64,000 bases of DNA from Thermosynechococcus sichuanensis E542. Its GTDB lineage: Bacteria; Cyanobacteriota; Cyanobacteriia; Thermosynechococcales; Thermosynechococcaceae. Each line of letters starts with the position of its first letter. The first letter of the stretch is position 1. A program made the position numbers and the translations under genes. Below are positions 36,714-45,511 of this stretch, piece after piece. The stretch is taken from contig NZ_CP032152.1 in assembly GCF_003555505.1 (NCBI RefSeq), positions 248,001 through 312,000 of the forward strand, in the 5' to 3' direction. The notes beneath the pieces were generated by a model that was given only the letters and a program-made list of their open reading frames with translations, had not been told where the DNA came from and did no database searches.

Positions 36714-37184
36714 ATGTCCCTAATCGTTGGGGCGATCGCCCCCCCTTTTGAATTGTCAGACGCCACGGGTCAGCCTGTGCGCTTGAGCGACTTTCAAGGC
36801 CAGTGGGTGATTCTCTACTTTTACCCCCGTGACAATACCCCCGGCTGTACCAAAGAAGCCTGTGCCTATCGGGATGTCAGTGCCACTTTGGGCGATCGCA
36901 ACGTCGTTATCCTAGGCATTAGCCCCGATAGTGTTGCCTCCCACGCCAAATTTCAGCAAAAGCTCGACTTGCCCTTTCGTCTGCTGGCAGATGTGGACAC
37001 CAGCGTTGCCCAAGCCTACGGCAGCTATGGACCGAAAAAGTTTATGGGCAAGGAATATCTCGGTGTTTATCGGGATACGTTTCTCATCGATCCTACGGGC
37101 AAAATTGCCGCCATTTATCGGCGGGTGAAGCCCGATGCCCATGTGGCACAAGTGCTAGCGGATCTGGAGCGGCTGCAAGCGTGA
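36714..37184 (+). CDS. prxQ: Peroxiredoxin Q/BCP (thioredoxin-dependent thiol peroxidase)
   Basis: A 156-residue atypical 2-Cys peroxiredoxin that detoxifies peroxides using thioredoxin. The active site YPRDNTPGCTKEAC has the peroxidatic C45 and the resolving C50 spaced by four residues, the mark of PrxQ/BCP. It ends with FLIDPTGKIAAIYRRV, a typical core strand. Start ATG 36714 is preceded by an A-rich stretch with no clear ribosome-binding site. Its TGA overlaps the GTG start of the NUDIX gene (GTGA at 37181-37184). It is the second peroxiredoxin gene in this 4-kb stretch. Confidence 0.95.
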   Translation: MSLIVGAIAPPFELSDATGQPVRLSDFQGQWVILYFYPRDNTPGCTKEACAYRDVSATLGDRNVVILGISPDSVASHAKFQQKLDLPFRLLADVDTSVAQAYGSYGPKKFMGKEYLGVYRDTFLIDPTGKIAAIYRRVKPDAHVAQVLADLERLQA

Positions 37185-37636
37185 ACGGGTTTTGGCGAGT
37201 TGTACGTTTTTTCCTGAGACGATTTTGGCGGCACCCCTTTGTGGCCGTGTCGGTGATTGCCTTGACGGCGGGCGATCGCTTGATTTTGATCCAACGCCGC
37301 GATACGGGTCAATGGTCGCTACCCGGCGGCATGATGGATTGGGGCGAAACCATTCTCGATACGGGCGCCCGCGAGCTGGCGGAGGAAACAGGGCTGCGTC
37401 TCAAGAGCTTTGAAGGGCTGGTGGGAGTTTACTCTCATCCGAAGCGAGATCCCCGTGTCCATGCCGTGTGCATCGCGATCGCGGCCCGCGTTGTGGGTGA
37501 GCCGCAGGTTGTGGATGTCAAGGAAGTGCGTGCAGTACGAGCCTTTCCCCTCAGTGACCTCCCCTTAGCCGATCTAGCCCACGACCATGCCCAACAGTTA
37601 CAGGACTATTTGAGTGGACATATAGGATTGACTTAA
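37181..37636 (+). CDS. NUDIX hydrolase
   Basis: A 151-residue pyrophosphohydrolase acting on a nucleoside-diphosphate-linked substrate. The NUDIX box runs from G49 to G71 (PGGMMDWGETILDTGARELAEETG, shown in part), with the REL-EE core intact. The first 20 residues are basic and hydrophobic (RVVRFFLRRFW), possibly a membrane-associating helix, which is unusual for such a small enzyme. It starts at a GTG overlapping the prxQ stop, so the two are coupled. Its stop overlaps the convergent cobI stop by 4 bases. The substrate cannot be predicted. Confidence 0.9.
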   Translation: MNGFWRVVRFFLRRFWRHPFVAVSVIALTAGDRLILIQRRDTGQWSLPGGMMDWGETILDTGARELAEETGLRLKSFEGLVGVYSHPKRDPRVHAVCIAIAARVVGEPQVVDVKEVRAVRAFPLSDLPLADLAHDHAQQLQDYLSGHIGLT

Positions 37637-38364
37637 GCACTCCAGAAGTTCTGCAAGATGGGGCGCCGCTTCCAAACAATGAGCAGCGAAAAGTAGGGCA
37701 AGGTTAACTCTGGATAGTTCCTCAGAGGGGTGTAGATCTGTTGTTTAGGCGTTGTTGCCCAGCTCACCACTGCCGCCTGTTCCAAGAGATTGTGTTCCTT
37801 CAGCCAATGCCAGACCTCGCCATAGACCGATCGCACCTTCATGCAAACCACCACCTCCGCCCATCCCCACACCCGTGCGAGGTCATCCCCGTGGTACATG
37901 GCGGGTAAAATGGCTAGGCGATCGCTCCCCAAGGTGAGGGGCACCCCTAAACTAGCCGCTGCTGCCAAGGGCGAGCAAATTCCCGGAATCACCTCAATTA
38001 CAATCTGGGGGTCAAGGCGCTGAACGGCTGCCGCCAAGTAGGAAAACGTACTGTAGAAACTGACATCCCCTTCGGACACAAAGACCACATCAATGCCCTG
38101 AGTAAGGTATTGATAGACCTGCGCTGCCGCCTTTTGCCATGCCTGTTCTAGGACATCGGCTTCAAGAACATAGGGGAATTCAAGGGGGAGATAAATTTGC
38201 TGCGGTTCTTTGTAGGGGGAAATAATCTCCTCGGCAATGCCGCGCCGTCCCTGTAGTCCCGCAGGAAAGGCAATCACCTTTGCGTGCTGGAGGCGTCGCC
38301 AACCCTTGAGGGTAATGAGTTCGGGATCGCCGGGGCCTACGCCAATGCCGCAAAGGGTGGCCAT
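37633..38364 (-). CDS. cobI: Precorrin-2 C20-methyltransferase
   Basis: SAM-dependent methyltransferase of corrin ring synthesis that methylates C20 of precorrin-2 (CobI in the aerobic, CbiL in the anaerobic route). The 243 residues begin with CGIGVGPGDPELITLKG, the SAM-binding loop of the tetrapyrrole methylase fold. VFVSEGDVSFYSTFSYL and EVIPGICSPLAAAA follow. The ATG overlaps the feoB stop by 1 base (TAATG). Other cob/cbi genes are not in the window. Adjacency to feoB may be a metal-related grouping or chance. Confidence 0.9.
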   Translation of the reverse strand: MATLCGIGVGPGDPELITLKGWRRLQHAKVIAFPAGLQGRRGIAEEIISPYKEPQQIYLPLEFPYVLEADVLEQAWQKAAAQVYQYLTQGIDVVFVSEGDVSFYSTFSYLAAAVQRLDPQIVIEVIPGICSPLAAAASLGVPLTLGSDRLAILPAMYHGDDLARVWGWAEVVVCMKVRSVYGEVWHWLKEHNLLEQAAVVSWATTPKQQIYTPLRNYPELTLPYFSLLIVWKRRPILQNFWSA

Positions 38365-40154
38365 TAGCCCCATCCCCACCAGTGCCCCAGTTGATAGACG
38401 CTGCCACTCACTACCCATGCCATCACCAAGGCATAGAGGGTGGCAAAAATCGTAAACCAACCGCGCTTTGATTCACTCCAGAGGGTGGCAAGGGTGCTCA
38501 AGCAGGGGGTGTACAGGAGAGTAAACAGCATAAAGCTGTAGGCCTGCAAGGGCGTCAAATCTTGGGCGATCGCCTGCTGTAACGAGGTACCCGAAAGGTG
38601 ATAGATAACTGCCAAGGCGCCAATCACAATTTCCTTAGCGACAAAGCCGACAATGAGGGCGATCGTCAGGGTTGGTGTAATGCCCAGCGGTGCCAAAAGC
38701 GGCTGTAGAGCTGTCCCCAGTTGACCCGCCCAGGTCTCTGGACTTGACGGCGTTGTATTCAGAGGTAAATGGGTCAAGGCCCACACCACCAAAACACCCA
38801 TCATAATAAAGCCCGTGGCTCGCGAGAGAAAATGCCGCACCTCACCCCATGCCCGCAGAAACACCTGTCGCCCCGTTGGCCAGCGATAGGGGGGCAACTC
38901 CAGCAAAAAGGGATCGGTGTTCGGGAAATAGCCCTGAAAACAGAGGGCAGTGAGCAAGGCCGCCAGAATACTCCAGCCATAGAGAGACAGCAGGACGGCT
39001 GCCCCCCACTGCGGTGGAAACAAACAGGCAATGAGAAACACAAACACCTGTAGCCGCGCTGAACAAAGGGAAAAGGGAATGATCAGCATCGTCAGCAGCC
39101 GTAGCCCCGGCGAGCGAATAATGCGGGTGGCCATCAGGGCGGGGACATTGCAGCCAAAGCCCATCAAGCTGAGGACAAAACTGCGGCCATCCAAACCCAA
39201 GCGTGCCATCAGGCCATCCATGAGGTAGGCGGCACGGGCAAGGTAACCACTGTCCTCGACGATCGCCATCACCATAAAGAAGATGGTAACTAAGGGCACA
39301 AAGGCTGCCACTGTGGTAATACCGCCATAGAGGCCCTCAATCAGCAAACTGCTGAGCAAGGGGGGCAGCCCCGCGAGGAATGGCTCCAGCACCTGTTCCT
39401 GAAAGGCCTCAAAGGTATCACTGAGCCAGCCTTGAACCCCCAGACCCAGCACCCACACCACCTGAAAGACAAGGTATAGCCCCGCAAAAAAAAGGGGCAG
39501 TCCCCACAGAGGGTGCAGTAACCAGTGATCCAACTGCTCGCTTAGTCTGCGAACGGTGCGACTGGGGAAAGTAACGGTACCCGCCAATAGGGGTGCGATC
39601 GCCCCCGCATCAATTTCTGGCAACGTTGGCTTGAAGAGAGGGGTTTGGGGAATCGGTGCTTCCTTGAGGGCATGGCAAATTGTTTCGTAGGCCTCCCAAT
39701 AGCCGCCACCATATTTGGCACTTAAAGCAACTACGGGCACCCCAAGGCGATCGCTCAATTGCTCGGTATCAATCTCAATCCCCAGTTGCCGCGCTTCATC
39801 AGCCATATTCAGGAGCACCACCATGGGGAGTCCCCAAGCCTTTACCTGAAGTGCTAAGCGCAATTGATGCTGAATCTGACTGGCATTGAGAATGACCAAC
39901 ACCAGCCGCACCGGCACCCGCTGGAAAAACTCACGCACAATTGTTTCATCAGCCGCCGTTCCCGCCAGATCGTAGATGCCCGGCAAATCCACCAGTTTAA
40001 CCCTCTCACCATTGAGGGAAACCTCGGCTTCTGCTAAGTCCACCGTAATCCCTGGCCAGTTGCCCACATGGGCACGGGCGGCGGCAATGCGATTGAAAAA
40101 TGTGGATTTACCAGTATTGGGCAGGCCGAGAAGGGCGATCGTGCTGGGGGTCAT
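38364..40154 (-). CDS. feoB: Ferrous iron transporter FeoB
   Basis: G-protein-coupled ferrous iron permease of the plasma membrane, 596 residues. The N-terminal GTPase domain has G1 GLPNTGKST (10-18), G2/G3 WPGITVDLAEAEV and DLPGIYDL, G4 NMAD and G5 SAKYG. The membrane part has about 8-10 helices with the two Gly/Cys-rich pore regions, including SLMGFGCNVPALMATR and CSARLQVFVFL. It is somewhat short for FeoB but complete. Its ATG overlaps the stop of the GAF protein gene (ATGA). No feoA is adjacent, though FeoA usually regulates FeoB. Confidence 0.94.
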   Translation of the reverse strand: MTPSTIALLGLPNTGKSTFFNRIAAARAHVGNWPGITVDLAEAEVSLNGERVKLVDLPGIYDLAGTAADETIVREFFQRVPVRLVLVILNASQIQHQLRLALQVKAWGLPMVVLLNMADEARQLGIEIDTEQLSDRLGVPVVALSAKYGGGYWEAYETICHALKEAPIPQTPLFKPTLPEIDAGAIAPLLAGTVTFPSRTVRRLSEQLDHWLLHPLWGLPLFFAGLYLVFQVVWVLGLGVQGWLSDTFEAFQEQVLEPFLAGLPPLLSSLLIEGLYGGITTVAAFVPLVTIFFMVMAIVEDSGYLARAAYLMDGLMARLGLDGRSFVLSLMGFGCNVPALMATRIIRSPGLRLLTMLIIPFSLCSARLQVFVFLIACLFPPQWGAAVLLSLYGWSILAALLTALCFQGYFPNTDPFLLELPPYRWPTGRQVFLRAWGEVRHFLSRATGFIMMGVLVVWALTHLPLNTTPSSPETWAGQLGTALQPLLAPLGITPTLTIALIVGFVAKEIVIGALAVIYHLSGTSLQQAIAQDLTPLQAYSFMLFTLLYTPCLSTLATLWSESKRGWFTIFATLYALVMAWVVSGSVYQLGHWWGWG

Positions 40155-43048
40155 TGGCGCGGCTGTGAGGATTGTAGTTCAAAGGTACCCGTGTCGCTAT
40201 TATTCAGCGGAATGAGCAGACGACTCAGGAAACGGCCATCCTCTAACTTATACATATCGAGGTTGTAGCCCAAGCGTTGACACAGGTGAAAGCAGACTTT
40301 GAGGTGTCGGCCGGGGGGCTGATCAAGGCTAGAGGGAGCCAGCCAGTCGAGATGTTCGAGTTGGTGTAGTTTAATGAGTAACTGTGGCTCTACTTCCCCA
40401 TTGTCGGTGATTGACAGTTCCAGCCAAGACTGCATTTTGCCCCCCTGACCCATGCCTTCAATTTGTTGGCACCAGATGTCAATACGGCCTTGGGAGGGCG
40501 ATCGCTGGCAGGCAAAAAGCAGCAGCTCATAGAGAATGAACTCCAGCTTGCTAATGTCGCCATTGAGGGTGAGGACAGGTTGATTGTGCACTTGAATCCA
40601 CAGTTGTTTGCGCTGCTTCCAATTTTCAATGCGATCCATCACCCGTTTTAGGAGCACAGCTAAGCCCGCTGTGTCAGTTGTTTTGTCCAGTTGCCATACC
40701 TCATGACTCAAGAGGGGATGGAGAGATTCCAACTGGGTTTGCAGGAGTGTGCCCAAGCGCCGCAGCAGGGGATCCGCCTCAGGGTGCTGCTGAACCCATT
40801 GCGTCAACTGATTGCAGAGACCTGCGAGTTGGCTATAGACCTGTTCAAGGCGACGGTGCTTGTACCAGTTGAGGATTTCAAGGGTTTGCCAGCCTTGGGT
40901 GAGCATTTGAATGAGGGAGGTACTGCGGTGTGCCCACGCCAAATGGTTGACAAGGGTAATGAAGGCCTCTAGGTGCAAGGTTGACCACAGGCGATCGCGA
41001 CGATCGGCCACAATCAGTACGCCGGAAGGTTCGTATTCTGGGTCTGTGCGCAGGGCGATCGCCAAAATTTGGCCAATGTCTGGCCCTGACAGCCACTCGC
41101 GGGTACGCGGATCTAGTTCTGCTGCCGTGGTCTGAATCAACCAAGCGTAGGGATTGCTGGTGACATCGGCTTGGGAAGCCATCAGGGCACTGTGGAGCAG
41201 CGGATCCTCATAGATGGCAATCTCAGCCTCGTTGCGAATGGCAAATTTGGGATGGCCGGGAGGCGGTGCCACAATCGAGCCAACCGTCTGACCGGGTCGC
41301 CACGTCACTAAGGCCACAAGGGGCACCTGCATCAAATTCATGATCTGCTGCAAGCCCGTCAGTTCAATGCGCTCGAGGTTTTGGGTGCGTTGCAGTGCCG
41401 TCAGACCCGCCAACATCGCCGATCGCACCTGCTCCTGCTGCGTATTCGTCTTTTGCAATTGCCACTGATGGCTAATCAGGCCAAGGGTGCGCGCCACCTC
41501 CTGCACGAGGGTTTGCTGACTTTTGCCCCAAACCGTGGGTTCAGTGCGCCCCACCAACAGCAGGGCCTCCAAAGCATGGCCGGGGGTGGTGGTTGCCACG
41601 AGGAGGGACTGGAGATTCAGCTTGCCGAGAACCTCTTTCCAAGAGTAGAGGCGCAGTTCATGGCTGTAGTCCTCAAGGGCAATGGCGGTTGTTGCCGTTT
41701 CCAGGAGTTGCCAATCCATTTTTTGTAGTGGCGGGAAGGGTGGATGGCGATCGCGCCCGCGGGGGGCTGGATACTGGAATAGGACATCAAAGGCTTGGGT
41801 CAGGGAGTTATGGGCTAGCAAAAAGACCCACTGTACCCCTAAATCCGCGGCTAACTTTTCGCCCGCATGGTGAAGCACCTGCTTCCAGTCCTGCTCATCA
41901 CAGATGGCTTGAGCCAACTCACTCACCAAGCTTTGGGCGCGCTGGGTCTGCACCAAGAGGTGCTCGAGGCGTTCAGTGGGGGCAGCTAAGGCCAGTAGTT
42001 CTGCGGTGACTTGGAGGAGTTTCTTCTCGGTGTCATTCCAAGGGTAAGGCTCATTGCGCTCCAATGTGAGAAAGCCCACCACGTCCGTGCCCACCAGAAT
42101 CGGGGTTGCCACAAGGGCGCGGCAATTCAGCATTTGCATCAGCCGTAAGGGGGCAGTGGCACTGACCACACTTTGACTATCACTGACACTCACGGTTTGG
42201 CCGCTGGCAAGGGCAGTGTAACAACCCGCCAACTCCTGCTGTGTAATCGCTAAGGGTTGCCGCTGGCTCTCGCGACTCTGGGGTTTGCCAACGGTGTAAC
42301 TGCGCCGCCGATAGAGGGGTTGCTCCAAATCTCGCCAAAAGAGGCTGGTACGTTGCGGTTGACAGAATTGGTGTACTGCCAGCAACAGGGCTTCAATGCG
42401 TTGACCCAAGCTAGGGGCACGACTGGCCTCTTGCAGCAGATAGCGTACAGGGTCATCACTGGTAATTGTGGGAGCAGCCGCTTGCTTTCCTTCCGGCGCT
42501 GTTTTCGTTGTTTTGGTGGCTTGGGCGGCTGTCAGGCCTTCCAGTTCTGCGCCAAGGGCACTCACCAAGAGGCTCATGTGAGCCAAATCATCCCCCCGCA
42601 GGGTATCGCCCCATGTGGTGGAACCGATCATGAGAATGCCGAGGGGTTGACGATGACGAATAATGGGATAGATGGCCGTGCCTTGAATGCCCAAACGGGT
42701 GGCCGCTTCCCGCAACTCTGCTAGACGTGCTTCCTCTTTGAGACTGGGCAAACTAATGGGCTTCCGGTTCATCAACACCTGATCGAGAAGGCTACCGGGG
42801 GCAAGGGTCAGTTTCTGCTTGAGAAAGGGATGATCACCAACGGGTGTGGTTCCCCCTTGGCCAATGAGTTGTTTGGTGGCGTCATTGTACAGCCCCAGCC
42901 AGACAAAGGACATGCCGAGGGTTTCTTTGGCAAAGCTCACCAAAGGAGCAATAAGTCCGCCAATTTGCTCTTGCTGTTGCAGTTGTTTAATGGTGTTGAC
43001 CAGTGCCGCCAAAGCGGGGCTGACCTTTGAGGATTTGGCAGAGGTCAT
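40151..43048 (-). CDS. Large GAF-domain protein with a degenerate kinase-like ATPase end
   Basis: A 965-residue soluble protein with several GAF-like domains. Clear ones are at about 30-175 (LVSFAKETLGMSFVWLGL), 215-365 (RALVATPILVGTDVVGFLTLE), 375-530 and probably 550-710. Coiled or helical linkers join them. The C-terminal 220 residues look like a histidine-kinase dimerisation and ATPase region that has lost its catalytic marks: the N-box is degenerate (YELLLFACQRS, no Asn), and the G1-like part is only ITDNGEVE. No phosphoacceptor His motif is evident. It may be a light, redox or ligand sensor that signals by interaction. Its stop overlaps the feoB start by 4 bases. Confidence 0.78.
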   Translation of the reverse strand: MTSAKSSKVSPALAALVNTIKQLQQQEQIGGLIAPLVSFAKETLGMSFVWLGLYNDATKQLIGQGGTTPVGDHPFLKQKLTLAPGSLLDQVLMNRKPISLPSLKEEARLAELREAATRLGIQGTAIYPIIRHRQPLGILMIGSTTWGDTLRGDDLAHMSLLVSALGAELEGLTAAQATKTTKTAPEGKQAAAPTITSDDPVRYLLQEASRAPSLGQRIEALLLAVHQFCQPQRTSLFWRDLEQPLYRRRSYTVGKPQSRESQRQPLAITQQELAGCYTALASGQTVSVSDSQSVVSATAPLRLMQMLNCRALVATPILVGTDVVGFLTLERNEPYPWNDTEKKLLQVTAELLALAAPTERLEHLLVQTQRAQSLVSELAQAICDEQDWKQVLHHAGEKLAADLGVQWVFLLAHNSLTQAFDVLFQYPAPRGRDRHPPFPPLQKMDWQLLETATTAIALEDYSHELRLYSWKEVLGKLNLQSLLVATTTPGHALEALLLVGRTEPTVWGKSQQTLVQEVARTLGLISHQWQLQKTNTQQEQVRSAMLAGLTALQRTQNLERIELTGLQQIMNLMQVPLVALVTWRPGQTVGSIVAPPPGHPKFAIRNEAEIAIYEDPLLHSALMASQADVTSNPYAWLIQTTAAELDPRTREWLSGPDIGQILAIALRTDPEYEPSGVLIVADRRDRLWSTLHLEAFITLVNHLAWAHRSTSLIQMLTQGWQTLEILNWYKHRRLEQVYSQLAGLCNQLTQWVQQHPEADPLLRRLGTLLQTQLESLHPLLSHEVWQLDKTTDTAGLAVLLKRVMDRIENWKQRKQLWIQVHNQPVLTLNGDISKLEFILYELLLFACQRSPSQGRIDIWCQQIEGMGQGGKMQSWLELSITDNGEVEPQLLIKLHQLEHLDWLAPSSLDQPPGRHLKVCFHLCQRLGYNLDMYKLEDGRFLSRLLIPLNNSDTGTFELQSSQPRQ

Positions 43049-43078
43049 AGGGGCGATCGCAACCGAGAAGGATGTCTT

Positions 43079-43459
43079 CTATTCTAAACTTTGCCCCTCC
43101 GCAATCCTGTGCTGCAACTCACAGCAGGTAAGGAGAAAGTCTGGGGGCACCGGGGCAGGCCATGTCCCCTCAACGCGGCGATCGCCCAACACAATCAGAT
43201 GCAGACGATAGGCATGGGGATAGCCCTCTAATTCCAAGTGCACAGCGTTGTTGCTGCCACTGAGGGTAATCATTTCCTCTGGCATCAATTCGGGGGCGAT
43301 CGCCAAAAGCTGCTCGTGGAGTTGACAAAATAAATCCACAAATGCCTTGAACTCTTCACGGGTGAGTTCTGTTGCCCAATCCTCAGCACCTACCAGCCCC
43401 GCATAGAATTGATCCTTGCGCCAGCCCACTCGCCAGCCTTGCCCTACCCGCAGCTCCAC
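43079..43459 (-). CDS. DUF1818 family protein
   Basis: A 126-residue soluble protein that I place in DUF1818, a small cyanobacterial family. Landmarks are GQGWRVGWRKDQFYAGLVGAEDWATELT, which opens the domain, then WPAPVPPDFL near the end. It starts with GTG at 43457-43459; no ATG is available in frame. The function is unknown. It is 11 bases after the MlaE-type permease stop and 30 bases before the GAF gene, on the same strand, so it may be part of a longer transcript. Confidence 0.85.
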   Translation of the reverse strand: MELRVGQGWRVGWRKDQFYAGLVGAEDWATELTREEFKAFVDLFCQLHEQLLAIAPELMPEEMITLSGSNNAVHLELEGYPHAYRLHLIVLGDRRVEGTWPAPVPPDFLLTCCELQHRIAEGQSLE

Positions 43460-43470
43460 AGGCCAGCCCT

Positions 43471-44274
43471 CTACAACGTGGGTACGAGGCTACTGTTGCC
43501 ACCAAAGAGTGCCCAAGACAGGAAAAAGTTGAGAATAAAGATCGCCAATAGTGAGATCACCACCGCCGCCGTGGTGGATTGACCCACCCCTTTAGCGCCC
43601 CCCGTGGTTGTCATGCCCCAATTGCAGCCAATGATGGCCACCACACCCCCAAAAATACCCGACTTGATCATCGAACTCCACAGATCCCAAGGCTGCAAAA
43701 AGTTCTGAATGGACTCAATATAGACGCCACGGGGAATGCCGTAAAGAGAATCGGCAATAATCAAGCCCCCCCACAGCCCTGTCACCAATGCCAAGATATT
43801 GAGAATTGGCAACATCAGCACACAGGCAATAAACCGTGGCACCACTAGATAATCCACAGGGTCTGTGCCTAACATATAGAGGGCATCAATTTGCTCAGTG
43901 ACTTTCATGGTGCCAATTTCAGCGGCAAAGGCGGAGCCAACCCGTCCGGCGAGTACCACCGCTGTCAGCACCGGCCCAAGTTCCCGCGCTAGGGCGATCG
44001 CCAGCACGCCACCCACGGCAGAGGTGGCACCAAAGGTAATAAATTCACGGGCGACCTGAATCGTAAACACCATGCCCACAAAAGCTGCCGTAACTAAGGC
44101 AACACTGAGGGAGGCAGGCCCCACCAAGGCCATTTGCTCGATCAAGTTGCGCAGGCTAATCCGTCCCCGCAGCAGATGAAAGGTTACCTCCCCCGCCAAA
44201 AGAAAGGCTGCCCCCAAGCGTCGTACACTCCGATGAGCACGCCACTGAAGCCGTGGCCATTTCATTGCCTTCAT
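43471..44274 (-). CDS. mlaE: MlaE/TGD1-type phospholipid ABC transporter permease
   Basis: Membrane permease (267 residues) of the Mla/TGD lipid transport family, which moves phospholipids between envelope membranes. It shows the family signature FVGMVFTIQVAREFITFGA, then ALARELGPVLTAVVLAGRVGSAFAAEIGTMKVTEQIDAL, which includes the ATPase-contact EQIDAL loop. It has five or six helices. The corresponding MlaF ATPase and MlaD-type binding protein are not adjacent. Start MKAMKW is at 44272-44274, with an alternative Met 3 residues on. DUF1818 follows after 11 bases. Confidence 0.93.
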   Translation of the reverse strand: MKAMKWPRLQWRAHRSVRRLGAAFLLAGEVTFHLLRGRISLRNLIEQMALVGPASLSVALVTAAFVGMVFTIQVAREFITFGATSAVGGVLAIALARELGPVLTAVVLAGRVGSAFAAEIGTMKVTEQIDALYMLGTDPVDYLVVPRFIACVLMLPILNILALVTGLWGGLIIADSLYGIPRGVYIESIQNFLQPWDLWSSMIKSGIFGGVVAIIGCNWGMTTTGGAKGVGQSTTAAVVISLLAIFILNFFLSWALFGGNSSLVPTL

Positions 44275-44283
44275 TCTTACGCC

Positions 44284-44829
44284 CTAGAAATTACCGGTTT
44301 CACCCGCAGCACCATTACCCAAGCCTGAGAGTTTGAGGAAGAGGTTTTTATCTGTTGTGCTCTGATAAACGCAGCTTATTTCAGGTTTGCCTTCAAGGTT
44401 GCCCACATAGCCAAAGGTATTCAGCCGCTGCCGACAACTGCGCAATTGTTCACCCGTAATCAGTTGTCGCTGTTCTAAAAGGGCAACGTTATTGGCACGA
44501 ATCACACACCCCGGCTGCATCAAGGGTTGGGAGACAAAGACCGAAAAGGGGTTAAAGGTGACAAAAATCCGCGTATCCACCGCGATCGCGCTCGCGCCAA
44601 ATTGCACGCAAATATCAGGATTCGGCGCCGCCTGATCAATAAACTGCGTTGAGGCCACATTATCAGGGTTGAGGGTCGTGGTTTTGCTAAAGGTGACACC
44701 CACGCCGACGCCAATAATAAAGACCCCCCCCAACACGGCCAAAGTGCGGGTATTCAGCGGTGACTTCGATTCTGGCTGGGGAGGCCGACGGGTTTGAGGA
44801 CGCGGTGGGGATGGCGAACGTCGAGGCAT
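44284..44829 (-). CDS. DUF3172 family protein
   Basis: A 181-residue protein of DUF3172. The N-terminal 25 residues are Pro/Arg-rich (RRSPSPPRPQTRR), then one hydrophobic helix (about 30-47, LAVLGGVFIIGVGVGV). A soluble C-terminal domain follows (QAAPNPDICVQFGASAIAVDTRIFVTFNPF), with conserved Cys at DICVQF, PGCVIR, SCRQRL and SCVYQS. It probably faces the cytosol or periplasm from the membrane. The function is unknown. It lies 9 bases upstream of the MlaE-type permease gene start, so the two are likely cotranscribed. Confidence 0.83.
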   Translation of the reverse strand: MPRRSPSPPRPQTRRPPQPESKSPLNTRTLAVLGGVFIIGVGVGVTFSKTTTLNPDNVASTQFIDQAAPNPDICVQFGASAIAVDTRIFVTFNPFSVFVSQPLMQPGCVIRANNVALLEQRQLITGEQLRSCRQRLNTFGYVGNLEGKPEISCVYQSTTDKNLFLKLSGLGNGAAGETGNF

Positions 44830-44864
44830 AGCAGGAAGAATAACACTTCCCTACCAGTATGCCC

Positions 44865-45137
44865 TTAGAAGGCAGAGTTTGACTGCCCCCCAGGTTGTTT
44901 TGGCTTCGCCTTGTTGACCTTGAGCACCCGTCCTAGCCATGTTGCACCGTCAAGATCATCAATGGCAGCGGCCTCCTGAGTTTCATCCACCAGTTCGACA
45001 AAAGCAAAGCCCCGCCGCTTGCCCGTCTCGCGATCCACCGGCAACACAATCCGGCGAATGGCACCATATTTTTCAAAAACTTCGCGAAGATCGTTTTCAG
45101 TGGCCTCATAGGAGAGGTTGCCGATGTACAGTGTCAT
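44865..45137 (-). CDS. rbp: RRM-type RNA-binding protein
   Basis: A 90-residue single RNA-recognition-motif protein like the cold-inducible Rbp family of cyanobacteria. RNP2 is LYIGNL (3-8) and RNP1 is KRRGFAFVEL (40-49). The C-terminal tail is short (KPKQPGGQSNSAF) rather than long and Gly-rich, so it is a minimal member. The long AT-rich region upstream (45138 onward) would give an extended leader, which is common for Rbp genes and can carry temperature or stability control. The DUF3172 gene follows after 35 bases. Confidence 0.93.
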   Translation of the reverse strand: MTLYIGNLSYEATENDLREVFEKYGAIRRIVLPVDRETGKRRGFAFVELVDETQEAAAIDDLDGATWLGRVLKVNKAKPKQPGGQSNSAF

Positions 45138-45511
45138 AACCCGAACTCAGAAGCAATTTGAGAATCATCATAGCCTCTCGCTTTCCCTTACCCATGCGAT
45201 CCAGACTACAGAACCCAACACCTTGCAAAGAAAATTAACGTTTTCTATCAGTCCCAAAATATAAACAAGTTAAAAAGAAATTAATTTCCCTTGATATCAC
45301 CTACAGCCCTCTGCCCAGGGTTCGAGTCAAGGCCAACAGATTCGACTTTAGGGGTCAATTTGTGCCTGTGCCACTACTGGCATAGGTTCAATGAAAAACG
45401 GCTATTCACCTGTCAGGATCGGAGTATCAGCGTAACGACACCGCCTCTTGCTACGGTTGACGCTTCAAAACGCTGGTTGAGATCACTTCGCGTTTCAGGT
45501 AGGGAAATAGA
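45138..45511. other. 374-base gene-free region between rbp (minus) and a secreted-protein gene (plus)
   Basis: The part next to rbp (45138-45300) is AT-rich and reads on the minus strand like a long leader, with TATATT as a possible -10 near 45260. Near 45319 there is a TTCGAGT match to a T loop, but the flanking stem does not pair, so I do not call a tRNA. A strong hairpin lies at 45365-45386. I see no convincing gene in it. Confidence 0.6.
45365..45386. other. Strong intergenic hairpin
   Basis: CCTGTGCCA (45365-45373) pairs with TGGCATAGG (45378-45386) around a CTAC loop: nine pairs with one G-T. It is not followed by a T tract in either direction, so it does not look like a simple terminator. 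It could be part of a leader of the plus-strand gene at 45512 or of a small RNA. Confidence 0.55.

Noticed and set aside
45310-45340. tRNA-like T loop (GGTTCGAGTC) near 45319
   Set aside because: The flanking five bases do not pair and no acceptor, D or anticodon stems can be built around it.
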